The notes: generated by a model not told the origin, from the letters alone. A stretch of DNA of 64,000 nt from Lachnospiraceae bacterium (GCA_002892395.1 NBBL01000004.1:62001-126000); one strand, 5' to 3'. Positions 50,335 to 63,123 are shown, numbered from the stretch's first letter. Numbers and translations are program-made.

Positions 50335-51244
50335 ACAGCTTCTCCGGGTAGACGCCGTCCGCGATCAGCTTCCGAATGGCTGCCACCACCGTCGGCTTGT
50401 CCTCCCGATAGGTCACGCCAAACCATTTGTCATGGGTCGGAAGGACGCGAACCTGTCCTCTTCCCTCCCGGATACAGCGGTCAATGATGGAGGGCAGGAG
50501 GTACTCGCTCTTTGGCTTTTCCATGTTCTGATCCAGAAATTTCGGAAATCCCTCCTCCACCTCCCGAAGAAACGCGGGCGGCAAGCCCCACATGTTCATC
50601 GACACATACTGATCCTCCTGCACCTTCACCGGATTTCCGTCTTCATCCTGTGCCTTCAGCGCGCCATCCACCCGCTGAATTCCATAGGTCTCCCGCACGC
50701 CTTTCAGATTTCCCTCCGGTGAAACCGCACTCACACCCCGGGTTACCGCCCCGTTATCGGAGAGGGTGTTTTTCAGGATAAACCCGGCCATACACATATC
50801 GTAAGCATCGGCATTCAGATCCATCTGATTCACCATATATTCATGAATGATGCGAAAGCCCTCCGGTCCGTAGTAATCGTCCGCATTGATCACCAGAAAG
50901 GGCTCCTGAACCCTTCCCTTGACGGAAAGGACCGCCTGCCCGGTTCCCCAGGGCTTGGTGCGTCCCTCAGGAAGCGCATAGCCCTCCGGCAGGTCCTTCA
51001 GCTCCTGAAACACGTAGTCCACCTCCATCACCTTCTCGATCCGTTCCCCGATCATTTTTTTGAAATCCTGCTCCAAATCCCTTCGGATGATGAACACGAC
51101 CTTTTCAAAACCCGCCTTTTTCGCATCGTAAATCGCATAATCCATAATGATTTCGCCATTCGGACCCACCGGCTCCAGCTGCTTGATTCCTCCGCCAAAC
51201 CGAGATCCGATTCCGGCTGCCATCACCACCAAACTTGTTTTCAT
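50327..51244 (-). CDS. Sugar-phosphate nucleotidyltransferase family protein
   Basis: A 305-residue protein. SLVVMAAGIGSRFGGGIKQLE at the N terminus is the nucleotide-binding signature of NTP transferases, and FLVINADDYYGPEG the metal-binding region. QYVSMNMWGLPP near residue 215 and VLPTHDKWFGVTYREDKP near residue 270 are typical of a clostridial branch. The nucleotide and sugar are not predictable. ATG at 51244 has AAGGAGG ten bases upstream. Confidence 0.85.
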   Translation of the reverse strand: MKTSLVVMAAGIGSRFGGGIKQLEPVGPNGEIIMDYAIYDAKKAGFEKVVFIIRRDLEQDFKKMIGERIEKVMEVDYVFQELKDLPEGYALPEGRTKPWGTGQAVLSVKGRVQEPFLVINADDYYGPEGFRIIHEYMVNQMDLNADAYDMCMAGFILKNTLSDNGAVTRGVSAVSPEGNLKGVRETYGIQRVDGALKAQDEDGNPVKVQEDQYVSMNMWGLPPAFLREVEEGFPKFLDQNMEKPKSEYLLPSIIDRCIREGRGQVRVLPTHDKWFGVTYREDKPTVVAAIRKLIADGVYPEKLYE

Positions 51245-51344
51245 CCCCTTCATCCCTCCTTGCACCCTCAGGTTCCGTTGCTTCCCCTCGCTTTTCTGTC
51301 TGCTCCGACTCCGGATTTCCTTTCCAGTTTATCATAAATACCCT

Positions 51345-51839
51345 TTAGAAAGAGCGGATTTCGTCGTCTCCGTGGTCCTCCCGGATGGAAAGAATCCGAA
51401 GCTGATACGAATCCGACTCTGTCCGCACAGTGACCACATCACCTGTCCGGTGGTGCAGCAGCGCCCTGCCCAGCGGGGAATCAATGGAAATGCGGTTTTC
51501 CATCGTATCGCCGCGAATCGGCGTCACGATCTTATACGCTTCTGTCTCATTTTCCCCCACGAACAGCACCTCTACCACCTTGTTCAGTCCCACCTGATCC
51601 GCCGCGCTGTGGTCCTCTACAATGGTCGCTGTCTTCAGCATGCGCTCCAGATATCCGATGCGGCTTTCGTTCCGGTTTTTTTCCCGCTTTGCCGCATAAT
51701 ATTCAAAATTTTCACTCAGATCTCCCTGGGCTCTGGCCTCCTTTACAGCCGCAATCAGCTCCGGGCGCAGCGTCAGCTTCCTGTGCTCAATTTCTTCCTT
51801 GATTTTTTCCACGTCCTCTTTGGTTAATTTTTCTCCCAT
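51345..51839 (-). CDS. greA: Transcription elongation factor GreA
   Basis: A 164-residue protein. An N-terminal coiled coil with AVKEARAQGDLSENFEYYAAK (tip acidic residues D and E for RNA cleavage) is followed by an FKBP-like C-terminal domain (YKIVTP, ISIDSPLGRALLHHRTGDVV). It rescues backtracked RNA polymerase. ATG at 51839 gives a normal GreA length; GGAG is ten bases upstream. Confidence 0.96.
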   Translation of the reverse strand: MGEKLTKEDVEKIKEEIEHRKLTLRPELIAAVKEARAQGDLSENFEYYAAKREKNRNESRIGYLERMLKTATIVEDHSAADQVGLNKVVEVLFVGENETEAYKIVTPIRGDTMENRISIDSPLGRALLHHRTGDVVTVRTESDSYQLRILSIREDHGDDEIRSF

Positions 51840-51873
51840 CCCGTTTTCTCTCCGTTTTGACATGACTGTGTCA

Positions 51874-51909
51874 GGAGCCGCAGTGAACACTTCCATTCAC
51901 TGCGGCTCC
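51874..51909. repeat. Perfect 14-bp inverted repeat without T tract
   Basis: GGAGCCGCAGTGAA (51874-51887) and TTCACTGCGGCTCC (51896-51909) are perfectly complementary around an 8-base loop, between the V-ATPase D subunit gene and greA. No T tract follows on either strand, so it is either a U-poor terminator, an mRNA-stabilising stem or a protein site. Confidence 0.65.
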
Positions 51910-51960
51910 AAACTCCGTATCCTGCCTCACATCGCCCCTGATGGATGCGCCTCCCCCCGG

Positions 51961-52647
51961 TCACGCTGTCTCAGGCTGCATTTCCCTCCGCATATTTGCT
52001 TTGTAATGATACTTCTGTTCCAGCATCATATCCTTTACCTTCATGAGCCGTGTCTGTGCACTTCTCTCATTCTCATCCAGCTTCATGGTGATAAACCGAA
52101 TGGTTGCTTCCATCTGGGGCATGAGAACATGCTCCAGGGCATTGACCCTCCGGCGTGTCTTCTCAATCTCCGCCGACATCAGCTGACAGCTTTTCTCGCT
52201 CTCCGCCAGACGAAGCAGATCGGGAAGAAGCTCAGAAAGCTCCTTGACCGCATCGTCCAGATCCGCCGAGGTAAATGCGAAGCCGTAGGAATACATATCA
52301 TTTTCATCGCTGGTTCTCGTCTCTGCCCGGTAGCGCGGAACCTCGACGCTCATAATATTCTTACGCTCAACTTCCAGCCTGAGCTCCTGCTTCGGCTTCA
52401 TAAAGGCAACCCGCACCGCTTCGTCCGACATCACCGCACTTGCCAGTGCAAAATTCGCGTTGGCCTCCCGAATTCCCTGCTCCACCTTGTTTCGAAGCTC
52501 CATATTCTGTTTTGCCTGCTCAAGAAACCGGCGCATCAGCTCATCCCGCTTGTCCTTCAGAAGCTTATGCCCGCGGCGGGCCGTCATCAGCTTCTTCTTT
52601 GTGCGTGTCAGCTCCATCCTTGTGGGGTTGATCGTTTTCCCCGCCAT
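51961..52647 (-). CDS. atpD: V-type ATP synthase subunit D
   Basis: A 228-residue coiled-coil protein. INPTRMELTRTKKKLMTARRGHKLLKDKRDELMRRF at the N terminus and ARRRVNALEHVLMPQ-like near residue 180 are the D-subunit signatures; it forms the central rotor shaft. ATG at 52647 has GGAGG 8 bases upstream. Last gene of the V-ATPase series. Confidence 0.95.
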   Translation of the reverse strand: MAGKTINPTRMELTRTKKKLMTARRGHKLLKDKRDELMRRFLEQAKQNMELRNKVEQGIREANANFALASAVMSDEAVRVAFMKPKQELRLEVERKNIMSVEVPRYRAETRTSDENDMYSYGFAFTSADLDDAVKELSELLPDLLRLAESEKSCQLMSAEIEKTRRRVNALEHVLMPQMEATIRFITMKLDENERSAQTRLMKVKDMMLEQKYHYKANMRREMQPETA

Positions 52648-52667
52648 GATCACATCCTCCTTCCGGT

Positions 52668-54041
52668 TTAATCTTGATTGTAGTACTGATCCAGATACAC
52701 ATCCTTAATTCGCTTCAGCTCGGTTCTTGGAAGAATGTGAAGCAGACGCCAGCCGGTTTCCAACGTCTCCTCAATGCTGCGGTTGGTGCGGTACCCCTGA
52801 TTCACATATTCCTGCTCAAAGGCCTCCGCAAACCTGGCATACTGCTTTTCGATCTCGGTCAGCGCCGCATCCCCTAAAATGACTGCCAGCTCCTTTGCAT
52901 CCTTCCCCCTGGAGTAGGCCGCAAACAGCTGATTCATGGTGTCCGCGTGGTCCTCCCTGGTTTTCCCCTTTCCGATTCCCTTGTCCTTTAAGCGGGAAAG
53001 GCTCGGCAGCACATCAATGGGAGGCTCAATCCCCTTTCGATACAGCTCGCGGCTCAGGATGATCTGTCCCTCGGTGATATATCCGGTCAGGTCGGGAATC
53101 GGGTGTGTTTTATCGTCCTCCGGCATGGACAGAATCGGGATCATGGTGATGGAGCCCTTCTTCCCCTTTTGCCGTCCTGCACGCTCATAAAGGGACGCCA
53201 GATCGGTATACATGTAGCCCGGATAACCCCGGCGGCCGGGAACCTCCTTACGCGCCGCAGAAATCTCCCGCAGCGCATCTGCATAGTTGGTGATGTCCGT
53301 CATCAGAACCAGGACATGCATTCCCTTCTCAAACGCCAGGTACTCCGCCGCAGTCAACGCCATACGGGGGGTGGAAATGCGCTCGACAGCCGGGTCATTC
53401 GCCAGATTAATAAACAGAACCGCCCGGTCAATGGCTCCTGTCTCGCGGAAGCTCTGAATGAAATAATTGGACTCATCGAAGGTGATTCCCATGGCGGCAA
53501 ACACGACGGCAAAGGGCTCCTCGGTTCCCACCACCTTCGCCTGCCTTGCGATCTGAGCCGCCAGCTGAGCGTGGGGCAGACCGGAAGCCGAAAAAATCGG
53601 AAGCTTCTGACCGCGAACCAGCGTATTCAGCCCATCAATGGCGGAAACACCTGTCTGAATAAACTCCGCGGGATATTCTCTCGCCGCAGGATTCATCGCA
53701 AGTCCATTGATATCTTTTCTCTCATCGGGAAGAATTTCCGGTCCTCCGTCAATGGGGCGCCCGATTCCATCGAACACGCGCCCCAGCATATCCTCTGAGA
53801 CGCCCAGCTCCATGCTCCTCCCGAGAAAGCGCACCTTACTGGATTCGAGATTCAGTCCTGTTGCGCTTTCAAACAGCTGCACCAGTGCATTCCCTCCGTC
53901 AATCTCCAGTACTTTACAGCGCCTGACCTCTCCGTTTTTCAGTTCAATCTCGCCCAGCTCATCATACGCAACGCCGCTGACTCCCTGTACCATCATCAGC
54001 GGACCGGCCACCTCCTGTATGGTCCTGTACTCCTTTGGCAT
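52668..54041 (-). CDS. atpB: V-type ATP synthase subunit B
   Basis: A 457-residue protein homologous to the catalytic subunit but without an intact P-loop. [21 protein letters not shown] near residue 150, [23 protein letters not shown], and [22 protein letters not shown] are conserved B-subunit motifs. It is the regulatory, nucleotide-binding partner of A in the A3B3 head. AAGGGAG precedes the ATG. Confidence 0.96.
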   Translation of the reverse strand: MPKEYRTIQEVAGPLMMVQGVSGVAYDELGEIELKNGEVRRCKVLEIDGGNALVQLFESATGLNLESSKVRFLGRSMELGVSEDMLGRVFDGIGRPIDGGPEILPDERKDINGLAMNPAAREYPAEFIQTGVSAIDGLNTLVRGQKLPIFSASGLPHAQLAAQIARQAKVVGTEEPFAVVFAAMGITFDESNYFIQSFRETGAIDRAVLFINLANDPAVERISTPRMALTAAEYLAFEKGMHVLVLMTDITNYADALREISAARKEVPGRRGYPGYMYTDLASLYERAGRQKGKKGSITMIPILSMPEDDKTHPIPDLTGYITEGQIILSRELYRKGIEPPIDVLPSLSRLKDKGIGKGKTREDHADTMNQLFAAYSRGKDAKELAVILGDAALTEIEKQYARFAEAFEQEYVNQGYRTNRSIEETLETGWRLLHILPRTELKRIKDVYLDQYYNQD

Positions 54042-54054
54042 ACAAGCTCCCTTC

Positions 54055-55821
54055 TTAATCCGTTTCGTTCATTTCTTTTTTAATTTCCGCCAAAACTGCC
54101 TGATACTCCGATTCGATCCCGGCCTCTTCCGTGTACTTGTATCGTCCGATTTTCTCCCGAACCGGAAGCTCTGCGATTCGGTTGATGTCCATACCCCGCT
54201 CCAACGCTGCCTTTCCTTCGTCGTAGTAAGCCAAAATCAGCTGCATCAGGAAATGTTGTTTTTTCAAGGAAGAGTAGGTGTCAATGTCATGGAACGCATT
54301 CTGGTGAAGGTAATCCTCCCGGATGGATCGCGCCGCTTCCATCTTCAGGCGGTCCGGAGCAGACAGCGCATCCATTCCCACCAGCTGCACCATTTCATTC
54401 AGTGCATCCTCCTCGGTGAGAAGCAGCATCAGCCGACTGCGCAGCTGCATCCAGTCGCCCCCCTCAACATGTTTCTCAAACCATGGCTTCAGGTTTTCAA
54501 GGTACAGGGAATAGGAGGTCAGCCAGTTGATGGCAGGAAAGTGCCGCTTATAGGCAAGATTTGCATCCAATCCCCAGAACACCTTAACCACACGCAGCGT
54601 CGCCTGCGTAACCGGCTCGGAAATATCCCCGCCTGCCGGCGATACGGCTCCGATGACAGAGAGTGCGCCTTCCCGCTCATCGCTTCCCAGCGTGCGAATG
54701 TGTCCCGCGCGCTCATAAAACTGCGCAAGTCTGGACGCCAGATACGCAGGATATCCCTCCTCGCCCGGCATCTCCTCCAGTCTTCCCGACATCTCCCGGA
54801 GTGCCTCTGCCCACCGGGAGGTGGAATCCGCCATCAGCGCCACGGAATACCCCATGTCACGAAAATATTCCGCAATCGTAATTCCCGTGTAGATGCTGGC
54901 CTCACGCGCCGCCACCGGCATATCGGAGGTGTTGGCAATCAGAACCGTTCGCTGCATCAGCGATTCTCCGGTTCTCGGATCCTTAAGCTCCGGAAATTCG
55001 TTCAAAACGTCTGTCATCTCATTTCCGCGCTCGCCGCAGCCGATGTAGACCACAATATCCGCATCTGCCCACTTGGCCAGCTGGTGCTGCACTACCGTCT
55101 TTCCGGAGCCGAAGGGGCCCGGAACGGATGCCACGCCTCCCTTGGCAATGGGAAACAGGGTGTCAATCACCCGCTGACCGGTGATGAGCGGTGTGGACAG
55201 AGAAAGCTTCTCCTTATACGGTCTCCCTTTCCGTACCGGCCATCGCTGCATCAGGGTAATCGAATGCTCGTTTCCCTTTTCATCCTTCACCACCGCCACC
55301 TCTTCGTCCACGCGATAGCTTCCGGACGCAATACGCTTCACTTCCAGTACGCCCGAAATACTGGGGGGAATCATGATTTTCTGCAAAACGGTAGGCGTCT
55401 CCTGCACAGTGCCGATGACATCCCCTGCAACCACCTGCTTTCCGGCCTCAACGACGGCCTGAAACTGCCAGACCCGATCCCGCTTCAAAGACGGAACCTC
55501 CACGCCGCGCTTCAGGAGATTTCCACCCGTCACGCGCATAATGTCGTCCAGCGGCCGTTGAATTCCGTCATAAATGCTCCCGATCAGCCCCGGGCCAAGT
55601 TCTACGCTCATCGGCGTCCCGGTGCTCTCCACCGGAGCCCCCGGGCCAAGTCCCGAGGTCTCTTCGTAAACCTGTATGGACGCCTCATCTCCGTGTATCT
55701 CAATAATTTCTCCGATGAGACGCTGATCACTGACCCGGCACACGTCAAACATGTTGGCGTCGCGCATTCCCTTTGCGATGACAAGCGGTCCTGCGACCTT
55801 CTTTATGATTCCTTTGCTCAC
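54055..55821 (-). CDS. atpA: V-type ATP synthase subunit A (catalytic)
   Basis: A 588-residue catalytic subunit. Walker [19 protein letters not shown] near residue 230, [21 protein letters not shown] near residue 330 and [20 protein letters not shown] near residue 405 are diagnostic. I chose GTG at 55821 because AAGGAG lies 7 bases upstream and the length matches the family; the in-frame TTG at 55860 adds 13 residues inside the atpF gene. It couples ATP hydrolysis or synthesis to the rotor. Confidence 0.96.
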   Translation of the reverse strand: MSKGIIKKVAGPLVIAKGMRDANMFDVCRVSDQRLIGEIIEIHGDEASIQVYEETSGLGPGAPVESTGTPMSVELGPGLIGSIYDGIQRPLDDIMRVTGGNLLKRGVEVPSLKRDRVWQFQAVVEAGKQVVAGDVIGTVQETPTVLQKIMIPPSISGVLEVKRIASGSYRVDEEVAVVKDEKGNEHSITLMQRWPVRKGRPYKEKLSLSTPLITGQRVIDTLFPIAKGGVASVPGPFGSGKTVVQHQLAKWADADIVVYIGCGERGNEMTDVLNEFPELKDPRTGESLMQRTVLIANTSDMPVAAREASIYTGITIAEYFRDMGYSVALMADSTSRWAEALREMSGRLEEMPGEEGYPAYLASRLAQFYERAGHIRTLGSDEREGALSVIGAVSPAGGDISEPVTQATLRVVKVFWGLDANLAYKRHFPAINWLTSYSLYLENLKPWFEKHVEGGDWMQLRSRLMLLLTEEDALNEMVQLVGMDALSAPDRLKMEAARSIREDYLHQNAFHDIDTYSSLKKQHFLMQLILAYYDEGKAALERGMDINRIAELPVREKIGRYKYTEEAGIESEYQAVLAEIKKEMNETD

Positions 55822-55846
55822 GTCCGTTCTCCTTCTCCCCGTGTTT

Positions 55847-56173
55847 TCAGCTGTTTCCAAATAAAATATCCGAGCCGACCGCCTGCTCGACGGACCGCTT
55901 GACCGCTCTGATGCCTTCTCCCGTGTTTCCGGAGATTCCCGGAATCAGGATCACAGCGGGCGTCAGCCGACCCTTCAGCTTCTCCACCGCTTCGGGAATC
56001 TGTGCCGCCAAGGCTTCCGTGATATAAATCAGTGCAACCTCTCTCTCTGCAAGCGCCAGAAGTGCTCCGGCAGCGGCCTCCGGATCCCTTCCGTCCTCAA
56101 CAACCGTCTCAAAGCCCAGCGCTCCGAATCCGTAGATGGAATCCCAATCTCCCATCACCGCCGCCTTATACAT
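55847..56173 (-). CDS. atpF: V-type ATP synthase subunit F
   Basis: A 108-residue protein. [18 protein letters not shown] at the start and [17 protein letters not shown] with [16 protein letters not shown] match subunit F, a small rotor-associated protein that modulates activity. It overlaps atpC by 8 bases and precedes atpA. Confidence 0.94.
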   Translation of the reverse strand: MYKAAVMGDWDSIYGFGALGFETVVEDGRDPEAAAGALLALAEREVALIYITEALAAQIPEAVEKLKGRLTPAVILIPGISGNTGEGIRAVKRSVEQAVGSDILFGNS

Positions 56174-57134
56174 AAGTTTCCCTCACTCTCTCACGGATCA
56201 CCTGTTCCGGCAGCCCATTCCTCTGCCCGGAGAGGATGATTCGTACGGTTTTCAATTCGTTTTCCCGGGCGAGAACAAACGCCGCCAGGGGACCCGGCCC
56301 AAAGGAATTGCGAAGCTGGGGACGAATGCTCTGAATCACCGCATTGTCACACCAGCGTTCAAACGCAGATGCGCTCTTTTTCAGCTCCTCCACTGCCTCC
56401 CTGTAGGCTGTGTGCTCCAGATAGGAACAGATGGCCTCCAAGCCGATCTCCGCCGCATCAAGAAGCCGCGCCTTGCTCACCGATCGGCACTCCAACAGCG
56501 CGCGTTCCATAAACGCCCGATCCTTTCCTGCGCGGCAGCTCCTCACCGCAATCTTAATATTGCCGGAGGCGCAGCGAAGCTCCGCATAGGAACGGATCAT
56601 CTCTTCCCCGCTTGCTTCTCCGGCCTCCCGAATTTGCTCCAGCGCCGCACGATCCAGCACACAATCGCACAGCTGACCGTCGCCTGTCTTTAACAGCAGC
56701 TCACTGGCCGCCTTTCCCACGTCGCTCATCCAGTGGGGGAGCAGGGAAAAATCCTGATTTTCCGCCGCCGCACGAATCAAGGTCTCCGGCACCGTTCCGC
56801 CGTCCACAAAAATCCCTTCTATCTTCTGCTCCGAACAGGCGTCCTTGATCGCCGCCTTCAGGTTATGAAAGTCGTTTTCACAGCGAAAAACATTCAGGAT
56901 ATGGATCCGCTCTCCCATGAGCTCTGCCATCAAATCCCAGGTCTTCGCCTGCTCGCTCCTCAGGATTTCTGCTGCTCGCTGACCATCCATTCCCCATCCC
57001 CGCTCATTTAACAGCCGGAGGCTCTCTCCTTCATCCTTTGCCGTAAGAAGCTGTTCCATAAAGGAAGCGGAAAGGAGGTCCGGCTCTTTGGAGCGGATAC
57101 GCGCCACCGCGTACACAAAATCATTGTCTTCCAT
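56166..57134 (-). CDS. atpC: V-type ATP synthase subunit C
   Basis: A 322-residue, mainly helical protein. VYAVARIRSKEPDLLSASF at the N terminus, FRCENDFHNLKAAIKDACSE near residue 85 and FERWCDNAVIQSIRPQLRNSFGPGPLAAFVLARENELK near the C terminus are C/d-subunit motifs. It links the rotor to the membrane ring. GAGGAGG precedes the ATG. Confidence 0.92.
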   Translation of the reverse strand: MEDNDFVYAVARIRSKEPDLLSASFMEQLLTAKDEGESLRLLNERGWGMDGQRAAEILRSEQAKTWDLMAELMGERIHILNVFRCENDFHNLKAAIKDACSEQKIEGIFVDGGTVPETLIRAAAENQDFSLLPHWMSDVGKAASELLLKTGDGQLCDCVLDRAALEQIREAGEASGEEMIRSYAELRCASGNIKIAVRSCRAGKDRAFMERALLECRSVSKARLLDAAEIGLEAICSYLEHTAYREAVEELKKSASAFERWCDNAVIQSIRPQLRNSFGPGPLAAFVLARENELKTVRIILSGQRNGLPEQVIRERVRETYV

Positions 57135-57159
57135 GGATTGCCTCCTCTGTCACGTCTCG

Positions 57160-57750
57160 TCAGAACAGAATTGCGTGAACCTTGTCCTGCAGCTGCTCCT
57201 TCCGCGCGGAAAAAACGGCGTCAAAGGAACCGTTTTCCTCCACCCCGTCGTAATCCAGGATAAACCCGCCGGAAATATCTGCCGCCCGAGGGGAGAGCAC
57301 CAGACGGCTGCCCTCAGGAAGCATCGCCCCCAGCTTTTCCATAAAATCCTCCGGCAGGCGTGCGCGATCCTTCTCCGAAAGACAGAGCTTACCGCTCTCA
57401 TTTCGATGTGCCGCCGAGACAATCATGGTTCCAATCGTGTCAAAATATTCCCCGGCGGGGAGCCCGCACATGGTTTCTTTGGCTTGAAGCAGCACATCTG
57501 AAATCAGCTGCTGCTTTGCCTTCAGCAGCGCTCGTCTTCTCTCCAGCTCCGCAGCAGACGCGCTTCTTTCTTCCAGCTCCTTCTGCTTTTGCCGACTGCT
57601 TCTCTGAATTTCCTTCACCCTTTGATCCGCTTCCCGCTCCGCTTCCGCAGTCAGCCTTTCTGCCTCTGCCTTCGCCTGTTCTATGACGGCCTGTGCCGCC
57701 GCCTTTGCTTCTTCACGGATTTCGTTGATTATTTTCTCAATCCCTGCCAT
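57160..57750 (-). CDS. atpE: V-type ATP synthase subunit E
   Basis: A 196-residue peripheral-stalk protein. An Ala/Glu/Lys-rich coiled coil fills residues 10-95, followed by a globular domain with GEYFDTIGTMIVSAA and GGFILDYDGVEENGSFDAVF, a typical E-subunit end. ATG at 57750 was chosen by family start (MAGIEKIINEI) and an AAGGG site; the frame runs further into atpK. Confidence 0.93.
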   Translation of the reverse strand: MAGIEKIINEIREEAKAAAQAVIEQAKAEAERLTAEAEREADQRVKEIQRSSRQKQKELEERSASAAELERRRALLKAKQQLISDVLLQAKETMCGLPAGEYFDTIGTMIVSAAHRNESGKLCLSEKDRARLPEDFMEKLGAMLPEGSRLVLSPRAADISGGFILDYDGVEENGSFDAVFSARKEQLQDKVHAILF

Positions 57751-57791
57751 ATCGTCCCTTTCAAAGCAACCCGATCCTATGATTTCCGGGT

Positions 57792-60283
<2,492 letters not shown>

Positions 60284-60303
60284 GAACAACCGCTCCTTCC
60301 CTC

Positions 60304-60624
60304 TTACGACTCTTTGCCCTTCACCATCTCCACCACGCTGCGGATTGCTTCCGGTATCTTCTTCTCCGCCATATTCTTAAGCAGCTGAATCTCTGCCTCG
60401 CTCGCCTTTTTTCCGGCCTCCAGCCGCTCCTTTCCCCGTAGAACAGCGGCGTGCAATGCCTCCTCCGCATCGGCATTCGCCCCGGAGACTCTCTCCTTGA
60501 TCAGCTCATTTGCACGCTTCCCGGCTTCCTCCAGCAGGGTGTTCGCTTCCCTTTCTGCTTTGGCTTCTATGTCGGAGGCCTCCGCTTCCACCCTGCGAAT
60601 TGCATCCATCATCTCTTTTGCCAT
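60304..60624 (-). CDS. V-type ATP synthase subunit G/H (peripheral stalk)
   Basis: A 106-residue, charged, all-helical protein; AIRRVEAEASDIEAKAERE, NTLLEEAGKRANELIKE and GKERLEAGKKASEAEIQLL give a continuous coiled coil that pairs with subunit E. The position as first gene fits archaeal AhaH and clostridial G-subunit genes. ATG at 60624 has GGAGG 7 bases upstream. Confidence 0.85.
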   Translation of the reverse strand: MAKEMMDAIRRVEAEASDIEAKAEREANTLLEEAGKRANELIKERVSGANADAEEALHAAVLRGKERLEAGKKASEAEIQLLKNMAEKKIPEAIRSVVEMVKGKES

Positions 60625-60655
60625 GGTGCCACCTCCATTCCACGATTTAACTGTC

Positions 60656-60684
60656 ATTTTATCACAATCAAAAGCCTCCGTAAA
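60656..60684 (-). promoter_or_regulatory. Candidate V-ATPase operon promoter
   Basis: TTTACG (60679-60684) and TAAAAT (60656-60661) on the minus strand, 17-base spacer. The -35 lies inside the hairpin stem of the terminator just upstream. It is the best but not a strong candidate. Confidence 0.45.
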
Positions 60685-60700
60685 GTTTACGGAGGCTTTG
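60668..60700. terminator. Perfect 14-bp terminator hairpin before the V-ATPase operon
   Basis: AAAGCCTCCGTAAA (60671-60684) pairs with TTTACGGAGGCTTT (60686-60699). The minus strand has TTTTG after it. A second, weaker hairpin with seven T lies at about 60773-60800, right after the amidase stop. Confidence 0.82.
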
Positions 60701-60811
60701 ATCCCGATGATAGAGGCTGATTTTCCGGCTCTTTTTCGTCAATATGGACAAGTGTTTCATTTTTGTTGATGTAGTTTTTTAAAAAAATCCCGAAGAATCC
60801 GGGTCCGGCTC

Positions 60812-61936
60812 TTATGGCAAAACGTACCGTTCAATCCCGTCCGCCAGCCCTTTTGCCAGAAGTCTCAGGGTGGCACTGTCATAGTTCGAGGCCTTGTCCC
60901 CCAGTTCAATGTCCACACTCGGCACGGTGGAGTAGGAGGTCTGCGTCAGATCCATAGCCATTCTCCCGTCCCCGAATATCTTGACTCCCCGCTCCCGCAG
61001 CCCCTTGATGAGCGAATCTCCCAGGGCTTCACTCCGTTTCCAGACCGAGGCCACCGGCTCCATCGTTTTTAAAGCATCCGGTACGCTCATAAAAAAGGCG
61101 CCCTTATCGGATCCTGTGGCGTCCCAGTGGATTGCCACGTGACAGGCTGCAAAGGTGTTGGCGAGGATCGTGCGGGCAATGTTGTCCAGCTGGACATCGC
61201 TCTCCTCCCGAAGCATCAGCACGCTGTAGCCTCTGGACAGCAATTCGTCCCGGAGAAGCTTCGCCTCACGGAGGGTCACGGTATGCTCGGCTGTTCCGTC
61301 AAGAAAGGACATCCCGTAGGAAATCGCTGTGGAGTATACCGCTCCATTTGCGTTGGTTCCGCCGGTCACCTTCGGGCTTCCGTCCGGGTGCGACAGGGTC
61401 TTTACGGAGGATCCCCCTTTGGTGCCGTGCCCTGCATTGACGGCAACCACGATGCTGCCATGTGCGCCTTTTTTGTTTTCATAAAGTACAGTGCTTCCGC
61501 TTCGGATCCTGGAGCATGATGCAAACTGCATGGAATCCGTCACCGAAACCCGACGGGTCTTGACACCCTCCGGGAGCGTTTGCTTTACTCCTTTGCTGCC
61601 TGCATCCTCCGTTTCCCTCAAATTGGATTGTGTGACCGCTGTTTCACTGAGGTAGCGCTTTGCCACATAGTACTCGCCTCCATCCAGTCGGATTCTGTTC
61701 CACTCTGTCCCGCTGCCGGTGACCCTCACCGCATCGCCGCGATGGAGTATGTTCCGAACCTGTGCCTGCACAGAGGGGCCTGTTCTCACATTGAGGCTGC
61801 CTGCCGTCACATACATTTGCAGATCGGCGGGCGTGAATGTGTCCGCCCGCACCTCTGCCGCAGCGAATAAAACACCCAGGACAACAAATGCTGCCCAAAC
61901 TGCAAGATGCATCCTGCTTCTCATCCTGTTTTTCAT
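60812..61936 (-). CDS. N-acetylmuramoyl-L-alanine amidase with SH3b domain
   Basis: A 374-residue exported enzyme. A basic N terminus and hydrophobic signal (HLAVWAAFVVLGVLFAAAEVRA) are followed by an SH3b repeat (MYVTAGSLNVRTGPSVQAQVRNILHRGDAVRVTG), and an Amidase_3 domain with VAVNAGHGTKGG (zinc His), HVAIHWDAT (zinc His) and SVDIELGDKASN (Glu). It probably cleaves MurNAc-L-Ala bonds in the wall. ATG at 61936 has GGAGG 8 bases upstream. Just downstream of the L,D-transpeptidase. Confidence 0.9.
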   Translation of the reverse strand: MKNRMRSRMHLAVWAAFVVLGVLFAAAEVRADTFTPADLQMYVTAGSLNVRTGPSVQAQVRNILHRGDAVRVTGSGTEWNRIRLDGGEYYVAKRYLSETAVTQSNLRETEDAGSKGVKQTLPEGVKTRRVSVTDSMQFASCSRIRSGSTVLYENKKGAHGSIVVAVNAGHGTKGGSSVKTLSHPDGSPKVTGGTNANGAVYSTAISYGMSFLDGTAEHTVTLREAKLLRDELLSRGYSVLMLREESDVQLDNIARTILANTFAACHVAIHWDATGSDKGAFFMSVPDALKTMEPVASVWKRSEALGDSLIKGLRERGVKIFGDGRMAMDLTQTSYSTVPSVDIELGDKASNYDSATLRLLAKGLADGIERYVLP

Positions 61937-61976
61937 CCCGTTCACCTCCCGCATATCGATCGAACGTTTTTTCGCG

Positions 61977-62969
61977 TCACGGCACGAGGATTGTCGCTGT
62001 ATCCGGCATTTGTCTTTGGGACGGGGAGAATGTTCCCGGAGCCGAATCCCCGTTTTCACTGAACGCTCCATACACGGCTTCAAACTGACCTTCCGGCGCC
62101 TGCGCCACATAAAGCGCTCCCTTTGCATACCACTTTAAAAGTTCTCTCATGGCGGACGGATCCATGGCGACGCAGCCCGCCGTAGACGGCTTCCCCGGCT
62201 TGGTGCAGTGCAGGAACAGGGCGCTTCCTGCTCCTTGGTGCGTGTGGTTTCGATTAAATCCCGTGTTCAGACTGTACGCGTAAAGTTCTTTCGCCCAGTC
62301 CTCCCATAGCCGCTCCCCGCTCTGGGCCGTGAGCACATGGCTATGCTCCAGACGGTTGGTGGCATCCGACCAGTACTGCGTTCGAAGCGACGGAATGATC
62401 TGCTCATACTCAGAAGGAAACCCCGCATCAGGCGCTGCCCAGCCAAAGGGCGTATCCGCTCTCCAGAGACCGATCGGCGTGGTGCCGTCTCCGGAATGCC
62501 GTTTGTTCGACATCCCGCCCCAGCCGAGAACGGCAGGCGACTGAAGTCTGGGCACCCAGTTCCCATTTGCTCCTTTTACAAAGGCTGTGACCCGCGCCCG
62601 ATTCCAGAGAGCAGTATCCTCCACGGTTTCCCGCTGATACACCTCCCGTCCGCCGTTAACCGCAAAGCCTTCCACCACCACCAGGGTCTTTGCATCGGAG
62701 GGCAGCACAAAGCGGGAAACATCAAAGCTCAGTTGATCCGTCGGGATCCCGCTCTGCTCTTGTTCTGTGCCTGTCCCCGGCGCACATCCCACCTGGCCCC
62801 AGACGCTGTGCTTCAGGGCTTCTGCTCCCTGCTGTCCCACCGCTGCGCCTGCACTTTTTTGAAGGACCGCCGCCTCAACGGCCATCGGATCGGATCCCCC
62901 CCAAAAAAGCGCCGCCGCAAGACAAAGTTTCAGCGCACATACCATGACATTCCAGCTGTTTTTGTTCAT
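61977..62969 (-). CDS. L,D-transpeptidase (YkuD-type) exported protein
   Basis: A 330-residue protein with a hydrophobic N-terminal segment (VMVCALKLCLAAALFWGG). The catalytic motif is read as HCTKPGKPSTAGCVAM, with the nucleophile Cys in STAGCV. A poorly conserved ~150-residue region separates it from the N terminus. It would form 3-3 crosslinks or anchor proteins in peptidoglycan; ErfK/YbiS/YkuD-type family assignment rests on this motif. ATG at 62969 follows AGGTGAGGG. It is adjacent to the amidase gene (spacing 40 bases). Confidence 0.86.
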   Translation of the reverse strand: MNKNSWNVMVCALKLCLAAALFWGGSDPMAVEAAVLQKSAGAAVGQQGAEALKHSVWGQVGCAPGTGTEQEQSGIPTDQLSFDVSRFVLPSDAKTLVVVEGFAVNGGREVYQRETVEDTALWNRARVTAFVKGANGNWVPRLQSPAVLGWGGMSNKRHSGDGTTPIGLWRADTPFGWAAPDAGFPSEYEQIIPSLRTQYWSDATNRLEHSHVLTAQSGERLWEDWAKELYAYSLNTGFNRNHTHQGAGSALFLHCTKPGKPSTAGCVAMDPSAMRELLKWYAKGALYVAQAPEGQFEAVYGAFSENGDSAPGTFSPSQRQMPDTATILVP

Positions 62970-63123
62970 CACCCTCACCTTCCCGGTGGATTTCCGGCTG
63001 TCTCTTTCGTTCACAGTAGCACAGAACCGCCCAAAATTCCATTAACTCTCCCTTACTGTTTCCTTATGTTATACTACAAAACAAACAGCTGCTGTTCGCT
63101 GCCCGAAAAGGAGATTCCCCACC

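Noticed and set aside
53707-55902. 731-codon plus-strand frame opposite the V-ATPase A and B genes
   Set aside because: Antisense shadow of two well-supported genes, with no domain or start signal.
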